Positions 6,365-12,237 of a stretch of DNA of 12,237 nucleotides are shown here, piece by piece. Position numbers and translations under genes: made by a program. Numbering within the stretch: the first letter of the stretch is position 1; the number at the start of each line of letters is the position of its first letter. The notes under the pieces are model-generated. The model did no database searches, was not told the origin of the DNA, and saw only the letters and a list, made by a program, of their open reading frames with translations. This DNA is from Methylomicrobium sp. (lineage in GTDB: Bacteria > Pseudomonadota > Gammaproteobacteria > Methylococcales > Methylomonadaceae), in the NCBI GenBank assembly GCA_007135635.1, contig SLIO01000423.1:1-12237 (forward strand). The letters are read 5' to 3'.

Positions 6365-7195
6365 TCACTCGACAAACTCTTGCCCTGCTTCGTCGACCCC
6401 TGGATCTACTTGCACTATAACAATCTCAACTCTTCGATTAAGTGCCCGGTTTGAGGTGGAATCGTTGGGCACTAACGGTCGGGTATCGGCATAACCCTGA
6501 ATGACGAATCGTGACGGTACAGTTCCCGCTTGATCCAGCATAAAATGAGAAACGGTTACGGCACGAGAGGCAGACAACTCCCAGTTCGAGCGATACATTT
6601 GAGTTCTAATCGGGATGTCGTCCGAATGCCCCGACACCAGAACTTTCCCGGGCGATTCATTAACCGATGCAGTAATTTTAGTCAATACAGGCTCAAATCC
6701 CTTATTGAGTACCGCGCTACCGGATGGAAACGAACCTTTTTCGCTAATGCGAATAATGATTTTCAGATTTTCGGTTTCTACCGAAACCAAACCCATATTG
6801 ATTTCTTCTTTTAAATCATCCCTGATTTTTTCGGCCTGTTCCTCAATTTCAGCCTGCGTCAATTCCATTAATTGCTTTTTTGCCGCCTCCAAGTTAGGCG
6901 AGTCTTGCATAGTCGTCTGTTTGACTTCCTCTAGCGGTGTTGGCTCGGTCGGTGCCGGTGAAAAATGCTGAGCGATGATGCTGGTTCCCATTGGAATATC
7001 GTAAGCCGGAACATCCTTTTGCACACCGAAGGCATTGACCATCGAATCGGCCATTTTCTTGAATTTAACGGCATCCATTGTTGCAAAGGAAAGCAACAAT
7101 ACAAAGAAACACATCAAGAGAGACATTAAATCGGCAAACGTCGCCAACCACAATGGGGCTCCGACCGGGGGACATTTAGGACATTCATCGGCCAT
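6365..7195 (-). CDS. pomB: Flagellar stator protein, PomB/MotB family (OmpA-like domain)
   Basis: This is the B subunit of the stator, which anchors the motor to peptidoglycan and carries the ion-binding aspartate. The 276 residues open with a short tail rich in Cys and Pro (MADECPKCPP), usual for PomB-like proteins. One transmembrane helix follows (residues about 17-39) with Asp22 in FADLMSLLMCFF as the ion site. A plug/linker region (40-140) leads to an OmpA-like peptidoglycan-binding domain (about 141-265), with VLVSGHSDDIPI, SNWELSASRAVTVSHFM and NRALNRRVEIVIV. The gene is 8 nt after pomA, with a weak AGG before the ATG, so the pair is one transcript. MotB of the proton type cannot be excluded from this gene alone, but its partner looks sodium-type. 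Confidence 0.94.
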   Translation of the reverse strand: MADECPKCPPVGAPLWLATFADLMSLLMCFFVLLLSFATMDAVKFKKMADSMVNAFGVQKDVPAYDIPMGTSIIAQHFSPAPTEPTPLEEVKQTTMQDSPNLEAAKKQLMELTQAEIEEQAEKIRDDLKEEINMGLVSVETENLKIIIRISEKGSFPSGSAVLNKGFEPVLTKITASVNESPGKVLVSGHSDDIPIRTQMYRSNWELSASRAVTVSHFMLDQAGTVPSRFVIQGYADTRPLVPNDSTSNRALNRRVEIVIVQVDPGVDEAGQEFVE

Positions 7196-7203
7196 ATTTT
7201 TGC

Positions 7204-7962
7204 CTATTCTGTATCGGTTTTGCGTTTTTTATCGGAAATATAGGAATTCAACAAAGACTCGAGCACTTTGGGGTTCATGCCTTCCTGAATGCCGGAAATC
7301 GTTTCCAGTATGAGTTCTTTATTAGTCTTCTCGTAGAGCATAACCTTGGCGAGTTTATCGACCATAGGCAACGCAAAACAGTTGGCTACCATTGCGCCGT
7401 ATAACGTCGTCAACAAAGCAACGGCCATCGCCGGCCCAATGCTGGCCGGATCTGACATATTCGCAAGCATCTGCACCAAACCGACCAGGGTTCCTATCAT
7501 ACCCATTGCCGGGGCCAAATCGCCGACACCTTTCCACATATCTTGACCGACCTCGTTCCGCGAAATCATTTGATTGATTTCTTGAGACAGCATTTTTTTA
7601 ACAAAGGCTGGGTCATGCCCGTCAACGCAAAGATTAATACCTTTCTTCATGAAAGGATTTTCGACCGTTTCATTTTCCAAAGCTAGTAATCCGTTTTTAC
7701 GTGCCACATCGGCCAGTCTGACGGCTTCTTCGATCAGTACGTTAGGATCTTCTTTTTTATTAAGAAAAGCTTTTGCTAAAACCCCGAATGATCTTAGGAA
7801 ATCGGATAAAGGTATACGCATCAATGACACGCCAAAGGTACCGCCAATGACGATTAATAAGGAAGGCATATTAACAAACAACATGACATCGCCGCCGGTA
7901 GCAATGGCGGCGGTAATAATGCCTATGCCCAATAAAAAGCCAATTAACGACGCTATATCCAC
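7204..7962 (-). CDS. pomA: Flagellar stator protein, PomA/MotA family, sodium type
   Basis: PomA forms, with PomB, the ion channel that drives the flagellum. The 252 residues show four membrane helices: about 3-23, 30-49, 148-168 and 176-200, with the large cytoplasmic loop between helices 2 and 3. The channel segments GDLAPAMGMIGTLVGLVQML and GPAMAVALLTTLYGAMVAN are close to those of Vibrio PomA. Residues Asp148, Pro151, Thr158 and Thr186 fall at the same numbers as in Vibrio PomA, where several affect sodium-dependent motility. Sodium drive is therefore likely, though not proven. The start is GTG at 7962, supported by AGAGG six bases upstream. An overlapping ATG one base before it opens a frame of only three codons (ATG TGG ATA TAG) and is not the start of this protein. 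Confidence 0.94.
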   Translation of the reverse strand: MDIASLIGFLLGIGIITAAIATGGDVMLFVNMPSLLIVIGGTFGVSLMRIPLSDFLRSFGVLAKAFLNKKEDPNVLIEEAVRLADVARKNGLLALENETVENPFMKKGINLCVDGHDPAFVKKMLSQEINQMISRNEVGQDMWKGVGDLAPAMGMIGTLVGLVQMLANMSDPASIGPAMAVALLTTLYGAMVANCFALPMVDKLAKVMLYEKTNKELILETISGIQEGMNPKVLESLLNSYISDKKRKTDTE

Positions 7963-8441
7963 ATTTAACCTCTTCGTGATAATGGATAATCAATCAGAAC
8001 GAAAATAAATCAAAACATTAAGCAAACTCACTTGAGCCGCCATTTTTATTTGAATCGGAAACTAACTACTTGTTTTTCCGGTTAATAATTTTATCAAATA
8101 CCCTTTGCTAGTCGAATAACAGCGAGGTGGGACCACCAAAGAACTCATAAACCCAACAATCCCATAGAGCGCCAAAGCGCCAACTTTTAAGGCAAAACAG
8201 ATTTATCCGGCAGGGCTTGCCGATATGGCGAAAACGACACAAGTGCATCATAGTACTGAGGAATATGATGGCGCTTATGTCCAACATTCCGACCAAGATT
8301 TCACCAGCTTCATTCGTCAATGCCTAAAACTTATAAGCAGTATAGTCATTGAACCTACAAAAGAGCTGAAAATTTTTCATTCGGAAAGATGTTCGCACCA
8401 AATTTACGGGATCGAATACAGAGATTTGCCCTCAATGATCC
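7963..8441. other. Intergenic region of about 480 bp between ssb and pomA
   Basis: The part near pomA (7963-8105) is AT-rich and should hold its promoter, but I found no convincing sigma-28, sigma-54 or sigma-70 match. The middle (about 8108-8230) is more GC-rich and includes a hairpin CGGCA-GGGCT-TGCCG (8208-8222), a doubled GCGCCAA (8169-8183) and GGTGG/CCACC (8136-8147). A weak minus-strand frame from 8320 to 8108 covers this part. An inverted GGGATC/GATCCC pair (8408-8442) touches the ssb stop. No RNA gene is recognisable. Confidence 0.5.
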
Positions 8442-8912
8442 CTAAAACGGAATATCGTCGTCAAAATCGTCGTAAGGCGGGGGGGCTGAAGCTGGGGTTG
8501 CGGATTGAGGCTTAGACTGAGATGTGGCTGGACTCTGCGACGAATAAGCGCCTTGATTGTCGGAATAATTGGCGGTACCGCCGCTTCGGCTTCCCAGCAT
8601 GTGCATTTCTTCTGCGACGATTTCTGTAGTATAGCGGTCTTGTCCGTCTTGTCCTTGCCACTTGTTAGTTCGAAGACGGCCCTCTACGTATACCTGGCTA
8701 CCTTTTTTTAAATATTCACCGGCAACTTCGGCAAGCCTTCTAAAAAAAACCACGCGATGCCATTCAGTGGATTCTTTCCGCTCGCCGGTTTGTTTATCTT
8801 TCCAGCGCATCGTGGTGGCTAGTCTTATTGTGGTGACCGCTTCACCGCTTGGCATGTAGCGAACTTCGGGATCAGCCCCGAGATTGCCGATTAATGTAAC
8901 TTTGTTAAGCAT
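8442..8912 (-). CDS. ssb: Single-stranded DNA-binding protein
   Basis: SSB coats single-stranded DNA during replication, recombination and repair and recruits partner proteins through its tail. The 156 residues have an OB-fold domain (1-107) starting [20 protein letters not shown], with the aromatic DNA-stacking region TEWHRVVFF and the [12 protein letters not shown] strand. A flexible Ser/Gln/Pro-rich linker (108-146) leads to the conserved acidic tip DFDDDIPF, the binding site for SSB partners. All expected parts are present and the length is slightly below that of E. coli SSB. The ATG at 8912 has GGAG five bases upstream. It lies 178 bp after an MFS gene on the same strand, an order also known in Pseudomonas near uvrA. 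I looked for a LexA box (CTGT-N8-ACAG) upstream and saw none. Confidence 0.97.
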   Translation of the reverse strand: MLNKVTLIGNLGADPEVRYMPSGEAVTTIRLATTMRWKDKQTGERKESTEWHRVVFFRRLAEVAGEYLKKGSQVYVEGRLRTNKWQGQDGQDRYTTEIVAEEMHMLGSRSGGTANYSDNQGAYSSQSPATSQSKPQSATPASAPPPYDDFDDDIPF

Positions 8913-9027
8913 GTTTTCTCCGAAAAACTAATGAGCAAAAAATGGGAACACTCAGAAATGCCTTGATAACTGAATAGCGTTAAGATAGTGCAACTTTTAA
9001 ATATAAATTAACGATCATGCGTTTTCA

Positions 9028-9056
9028 GTAGTCAATTTTTTAAAAAAATTGACTAC
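9028..9056. terminator. 29-bp perfect AT-rich palindrome between the MFS gene and ssb
   Basis: Arms GTAGTCAATTTTTT (9028-9041) and AAAAAATTGACTAC (9043-9056) match completely around one central base. On the minus strand it begins 35 nt after the MFS stop and reads as a stem whose loop side is a run of T then A. This suits a bidirectional transcript end, though the U-run is inside the stem and not after it. It lies about 115 bp upstream of ssb, so an operator for ssb is an alternative. Confidence 0.5.
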
Positions 9057-9090
9057 ATAAAGATAACAAAAAATAAAACTTGTCATCTCG

Positions 9091-10479
9091 TTATGAAGAA
9101 AAGCGTGTTATCGAATGCTGTAGTCTATCCTTATCCAATTGCCGATTATCGACTTTAAGATAAACTACCCCTTCGCCGAAATGCAGTTTCACTTCCTCAA
9201 TCCCGGTAACAGTCAGGATTTCCTCGGTGAGTAGTTCGGCTTGAGGCCTCGTAAGGTTCTCAATCGAGATCAACATATTGGCAAGATAACGAGGTGGTTT
9301 CATTGTAAAAGAGACCGCCAACCAACTCGCTCCTGCCAGGGCGCTCATGATAAAAACAGCGCTCCCGCCGAATTCTCCATAGCTCCATCCCCCAAGCGCA
9401 CCACCTAAAAATGCCCCTAAAAATTGAGAAGTAGAATAAAAACCCATGGCCGTTCCTTTCATATCGCCGGGTGCGGTTTTAGAAACCAATGAAGGTAACG
9501 TCGCTTCGAGTAAATTGAAACCGCAAAAAAACACCCAAAGAAAAACAATAATTCCAGGCAAACTCTGATGAAAATACTGTAAACCTAATTCGGACACAAC
9601 GATAACCGCAATCGCACCCATAAAAACGGGTTTCATTTTACGCTTTTTTTCAGCCAAAATGATAAAAGGTATTGCGGTCAATAAAGATACGATAAACACA
9701 GGCAAATAAACTTGCCCATGTTGGCTACCGCCTAATCCGGCATCCCTCATCAATAAAGGAATGGCAATAAAGCTGGCCGTTAATATCAAATGTAGGATAA
9801 AGATACCGTAATTGAGCCTCAGCAACTCGGCATTTTTTAATACATGCTTCATCTGGCCCGGAATCAATTCGGCATCGCGGTGAATTTTCGACTGTATCGG
9901 GTCTGGAACGATATAAACAATGACCAATATTGCCGCTAATGAGAGCAGCGCTGTTAACCAGAAAATACCTTCAACACCGACATAGCCGGCAAGGACAGGA
10001 CCGGCAGAGATCGCGACACCGAACGAAACGCCGATACTAATACCGATCAAGGCCATCGCTTTGGTCCTATGGACCTCCTGAGTCAAGTCGGCGACCAAAG
10101 CCATAATAACTGCGGCGATTGCTCCAGAACCTTGCAAAGCCCGACCGAATAATACACCGTAAATCGTCGTTGACATCGCTGAAAACACACTGCCAGCGGC
10201 AAACAGCAATAAGCCCAGTATAATTAATTTTTTTCGCCCAAAGCGGTCGGACATCAATCCGAAAGGGATTTGCAATAATGCCTGGCTTAATCCATAAATA
10301 CTGACCGATAGCCCGATTAAAAGTGGCGTAGAACCTTCCAAATGCTCGGCAAATAAAGGTAACACCGGCATAATCATAAACAATCCCAACATCCTTAATG
10401 CGTAAATGCTCGCCAATGAACCGGTTGCCCGCTTTTCCAGCAACGTCATTGGGCTGGTAATATCCTGCATTTGTGCCAA
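9091..10479 (-). CDS. MFS transporter with a C-terminal ferredoxin-like domain
   Basis: This is a major facilitator superfamily carrier, probably a drug/proton antiporter-type exporter in the inner membrane; its substrate cannot be told from sequence. With the start chosen here it has 462 residues, about twelve hydrophobic segments, and the MFS signature loop between helices 2 and 3 (GLMSDRFGRKK, about 74-84). The last 68 residues (395-462) are soluble, with an alternating helix/strand pattern (AELLTEEILTVTGIEEVKL, then VVYLKVD) like a small ferredoxin-like/HMA fold but without a CxxC metal site. The frame stays open to a TTG at 10512. I prefer TTG at 10479 because AGGAG lies 9 nt upstream; ATG at 10470 and 10449 are alternatives. 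The gene is followed by ssb, matching the MFS-ssb order next to uvrA in Pseudomonas, but uvrA is absent upstream. Confidence 0.9.
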   Translation of the reverse strand: MAQMQDITSPMTLLEKRATGSLASIYALRMLGLFMIMPVLPLFAEHLEGSTPLLIGLSVSIYGLSQALLQIPFGLMSDRFGRKKLIILGLLLFAAGSVFSAMSTTIYGVLFGRALQGSGAIAAVIMALVADLTQEVHRTKAMALIGISIGVSFGVAISAGPVLAGYVGVEGIFWLTALLSLAAILVIVYIVPDPIQSKIHRDAELIPGQMKHVLKNAELLRLNYGIFILHLILTASFIAIPLLMRDAGLGGSQHGQVYLPVFIVSLLTAIPFIILAEKKRKMKPVFMGAIAVIVVSELGLQYFHQSLPGIIVFLWVFFCGFNLLEATLPSLVSKTAPGDMKGTAMGFYSTSQFLGAFLGGALGGWSYGEFGGSAVFIMSALAGASWLAVSFTMKPPRYLANMLISIENLTRPQAELLTEEILTVTGIEEVKLHFGEGVVYLKVDNRQLDKDRLQHSITRFSS

Positions 10480-10540
10480 AACACTTATCTCCTGAATAAA
10501 GTACGCTATCAAATACTATAAATATGGATGGCTTATCAAA

Positions 10541-10570
10541 ATTAAACAGCCTTAGACTGCGAAGTGCCAA
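10541..10570 (-). promoter_or_regulatory. Candidate sigma-70 promoter of the MFS gene
   Basis: On the minus strand TTGGCA (10570-10565) and TTTAAT (10546-10541) are separated by 18 bp; each matches the consensus at five of six bases. The predicted start near 10534 would give a leader of about 55 nt before the TTG at 10479. A further TATAAT occurs upstream on the same strand but lacks a good -35. Confidence 0.5.
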
Positions 10571-10756
10571 TCATCATAGTTGACTGACACACAACAATGA
10601 TGGCTATTATATCAACGGTTGCTTGAGCAGTCTGTTTGAAATTAGCCTTAGGAAAGCAGTGGTAAGGAAGGTACACGCTAATGCGAGCACAACAAGAGAT
10701 CAGAGGAAGAGATGTTCCTAATCAATCGTAAAGCCAGGGAAGTTTGAAGAGCCGGT

Positions 10757-10789
10757 TAGGTCGGGTAAGCGCTAGCGCTACCCGACCTA
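10757..10789. repeat. REP-like palindrome
   Basis: Arms TAGGTCGGGT (10757-10766) and ACCCGACCTA (10780-10789) enclose a second perfect palindrome, AGCGCTAGCGCT (10768-10779), with one unpaired base. The whole folds as an almost perfect long stem. GTAGGTCGGGT-type hairpins are common extragenic repeats in many proteobacteria, some moved by RAYT transposases. Only one copy is in this window. Confidence 0.7.
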
Positions 10790-10820
10790 CGCTACTGCCA
10801 GTTGTCGATGCAGTCTACCA

Positions 10821-10836
10821 CTTACATCCATGTGAG
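10821..10836. repeat. CATCCATG mini-hairpin
   Basis: CTTACA and TGTGAG pair (one T-G wobble) around the loop TCCA. The core CATCCATG is shared with TTACATCCATGTAA at 1211-1224 and, reversed, with the CCATGGATGG units at 1259-1268 and 1308-1317. The arms differ between copies but still pair, so it looks like a family defined by a conserved loop. Confidence 0.55.
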
Positions 10837-10913
10837 CGTCGAACAAAATTGCATCGCCATTAAAGCCGAAAGAATGACCGTGCAAAGCAGACTACATGAA
10901 AAATGCGTGCTCC

Positions 10914-10943
10914 ACACCTCCTGCATAATCCACAGAGAGGTGT
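10914..10943. repeat. Inverted repeat ACACCTC / GAGGTGT
   Basis: A 7-bp perfect stem (10914-10920 with 10937-10943) closes a 16-nt loop. It directly abuts the hairpin repeat at 10949-10975, so the two probably form one composite element. Confidence 0.45.
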
Positions 10944-10944
10944 T

Positions 10945-10975
10945 GAATGCCGATATTGCAGGAGCAAATATCTGT
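10945..10975. repeat. Diverged copy of the hairpin repeat found near pbpG
   Basis: GAATGC, then arm GCCGATATTGC, loop AGGA and arm GCAAATATCTGT. The copy at 1321-1351 has GAATGC, the same AGGA loop and arms GCAGATTTTGC / GCAAAAATCTGC. One pair in the stem is swapped on both sides (T:A to A:T), so the stem is kept. It lies about 50 nt after the hps-phi stop, as the other copies lie after pbpG. Confidence 0.65.
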
Positions 10976-11026
10976 CAATGGAGTCGTTTTTTTTCAAAGA
11001 GGGGGACTGAATACTTACACAAAAAT

Positions 11027-12202
11027 TTATTCCAGGTTCGCATGCCTCGATCTCATTTCTTCTTCCGGAATGCCTTTTTCGTGGATTACATGAGAGATGG
11101 TCGCTTCCAAAAATGCCAATGTGGAAAGCTCGAAAACCGTTCCCATTGGCATGCCGACAACCTTACCGTACTGTTCCGGGCTACCGACTCTAAACACGGC
11201 ATCGGCCATATCGCCGATTGTCGATTCGCTTTTCGCCGAAATTAGTACGATTTTTGCGCCAATCTCGCGAGCACGTTTAGTAAATGCGACCAACTGCTCG
11301 GTTTCGCCGGAGCCGGAAATAATAATCAGTAAATCGCCTTGTTTGATACTAGGGGTAACGATTTCACCAACCACGCTAGTATCGTAACCGCTATGCATCA
11401 ATCGCATCGCGAAAAAGCGCCCAATCAAACCGGAACGCCCTGCGCCTGAAACAAAAATGCGGCGGGCCTGGTCGAGCATGTTCGTCAATCTTTTATCGTA
11501 AGAATCATCAGTGACATACAAAACATCCGAAATCTTATCGACGACAAATTCACGATGCGTGCCTTTACTATTGACCAACCGTCGAATTTTTCGAGCTGCA
11601 TTAGTTGGTGATGACGCACCGGTGATTGCGCCGCCTACGACAATAATGTCAACGCCGGCTTTAACAACATCTCGCACAGTTTCAGGCTTGATCCCGCCGG
11701 CAACGGATACTCGGGCATTCAAGCCCAAACGCAATAAATCTTGCAAATCGGCAAATGGCGTTTGCCCAGCCGCCTGAGCGTCGATGCCAGTATGAATGCC
11801 GATAATTTGCGCGCCAGACGCGACCGCTTCCGCAGCGCAACTAGCCTTATCCTCGACATTGATCAAATCAACTTGAACTTCGGCATTATATTTTTTAGCC
11901 GCATTGATAACGCCTTGGATAGTGGAAATGCCTGATGTTCCAAGTACCGTGCAGATATCGGCACCGGCTTCGTAGAATGGACTGGCTTCGTATTCACCGG
12001 CATCCATCGTTTTAAGATCGACCAGCAACAATTTATCAGGGAATCTACGTTTGATTTCCTTGACCAATTCAAGCCCGTTGAACTTGATACAAGGTGTACC
12101 GATTTCAATAATATCGACATAAGGCGCCGCTTGCGAAGCAAGTTCTAAGGTTTTGTCGAAATCCAAAGAATCTAGTGCCAATTGAATCAATGGTTTTGCC
12201 AT
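11027..12202 (-). CDS. hps-phi: Fused 3-hexulose-6-phosphate synthase / 6-phospho-3-hexuloisomerase
   Basis: The two halves catalyse consecutive steps of the RuMP pathway in the cytoplasm: formaldehyde plus ribulose 5-phosphate gives 3-hexulose 6-phosphate, which is isomerised to fructose 6-phosphate. Fusion should pass the intermediate on directly and limit free formaldehyde. Residues 1-210 are the synthase, of the OMP-decarboxylase-like barrel type: QLALD (7-11), EIGTP (33-37), the catalytic DLKTMDAGEYE (62-72), VAGGIKPE and VVGGAITGA. Residues about 220-391 are the SIS-fold isomerase, with FVSGAGRSG (250-258), IISGSGETEQ (294-303) and GTVFE (354-358). No linker defect or missing motif is seen. 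AGGAG lies 8 nt before the ATG at 12202. An AT-rich TATAAC further upstream could be a -10, but the promoter runs out of the window. Type I methanotrophs often also carry separate hps and phi genes; none is in view. Confidence 0.96.
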   Translation of the reverse strand: MAKPLIQLALDSLDFDKTLELASQAAPYVDIIEIGTPCIKFNGLELVKEIKRRFPDKLLLVDLKTMDAGEYEASPFYEAGADICTVLGTSGISTIQGVINAAKKYNAEVQVDLINVEDKASCAAEAVASGAQIIGIHTGIDAQAAGQTPFADLQDLLRLGLNARVSVAGGIKPETVRDVVKAGVDIIVVGGAITGASSPTNAARKIRRLVNSKGTHREFVVDKISDVLYVTDDSYDKRLTNMLDQARRIFVSGAGRSGLIGRFFAMRLMHSGYDTSVVGEIVTPSIKQGDLLIIISGSGETEQLVAFTKRAREIGAKIVLISAKSESTIGDMADAVFRVGSPEQYGKVVGMPMGTVFELSTLAFLEATISHVIHEKGIPEEEMRSRHANLE

Positions 12203-12237
12203 TTTATGCGCTCCTGATTTAGTTATATTATTTATCA

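Larger units (their letters stand above)
10480..11026. other. Intergenic region of about 550 bp between hps-phi and the MFS gene, rich in palindromes
   Basis: No gene is supported. The plus-strand open frame 10802-11245 runs deep into hps-phi in antisense and is rejected. The left part carries the MFS promoter. The right part (10757-10980) is a string of palindromic elements: a REP-like hairpin, a CATCCATG mini-hairpin, an ACACCTC/GAGGTGT stem and a copy of the hairpin repeat seen near pbpG. The 45 bases right after hps-phi contain a run of T/A (10987-10995) but no clear intrinsic terminator. Confidence 0.6.

Noticed and set aside
6615..6971. Plus-strand open frame of 118 codons inside pomB
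   Set aside because: Antisense shadow of a well supported stator gene.
7963..8105. Sigma-28 or sigma-54 promoter for pomA
   Set aside because: TTCCGATTC and TGGCGG elements were inspected, but the partner element is missing at the required spacing.
8208..8222. Intrinsic terminator after ssb
   Set aside because: The 5-bp stem is short and not followed by a U-run on the minus strand.
8225..8515. Plus-strand open frame of 96 codons over the end of ssb
   Set aside because: Overlaps the conserved SSB tail in antisense, has no ribosome binding site and no recognisable domain.
8913..9027. LexA (SOS) box upstream of ssb
   Set aside because: No CTGT-N8-ACAG or close variant was found by eye.
10067..10570. 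Minus-strand open frame of 167 codons overlapping the MFS gene
   Set aside because: Out-of-frame shadow; the MFS frame has the membrane helices and signature loop.
10802..11245. Plus-strand open frame of 147 codons
   Set aside because: More than half is antisense to the end of hps-phi and the rest covers palindromic repeats; no family likeness.

Overview
The window looks like chromosome from a gammaproteobacterial (type I) methanotroph of the Methylobacter / Methylomicrobium / Methylotuvimicrobium / Methylomonas kind. The strongest pointer is a fused 3-hexulose-6-phosphate synthase / 6-phospho-3-hexuloisomerase, the formaldehyde-fixing pair of the ribulose monophosphate (RuMP) pathway. The other genes (PBP7-type endopeptidase, BirA with a DNA-binding domain, CoaX, PomAB-like stator, SSB with a DDDIPF tip) fit a motile gammaproteobacterium. 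The genus is an inference, since no search was run.

All eleven genes I can support lie on the minus strand. In transcription order (right to left) they are: hps-phi (12202-11027); an MFS transporter (10479-9091); ssb (8912-8442); a sodium-type flagellar stator pair pomA-pomB (7962-6365); a PilZ-domain protein (6288-5707); birA-coaX-SPOR protein (5630-2882, genes 3-4 nt apart); a PBP7-like D,D-endopeptidase (2344-1496); and an L,D-transpeptidase lipoprotein that runs off the left edge (969-1).

The genes form several functional blocks. The hps-phi product fixes formaldehyde into fructose 6-phosphate. The MFS-ssb pair is a neighbourhood also known from Pseudomonas, where uvrA lies next to it; uvrA is absent here. 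The stator pair is followed by a possible c-di-GMP effector, a combination that suggests control of the motor by second messenger. BirA and CoaX serve the cofactors biotin and coenzyme A, and share an operon with a SPOR-type membrane-anchored protein. The last two genes remodel peptidoglycan.

Four gaps exceed 300 bp. The pbpG-LDT gap and the hps-phi-MFS gap both hold members of the same intergenic hairpin repeat families, including an approximately 49-bp tandem repeat and CATCCATG mini-hairpins, and the second also has a REP-like palindrome. The SPOR-pbpG gap holds a candidate pbpG promoter, a possible response-regulator box, a perfect 10-bp hairpin and a stretch that may be decayed coding sequence. 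The ssb-pomA gap has little that can be named. I found no tRNA, rRNA, CRISPR array, insertion sequence or prophage gene. I see no clear new multi-gene system; the most interesting signals are the structured repeats, the PilZ protein with a long insertion beside the stator, and the possible operator upstream of pbpG.
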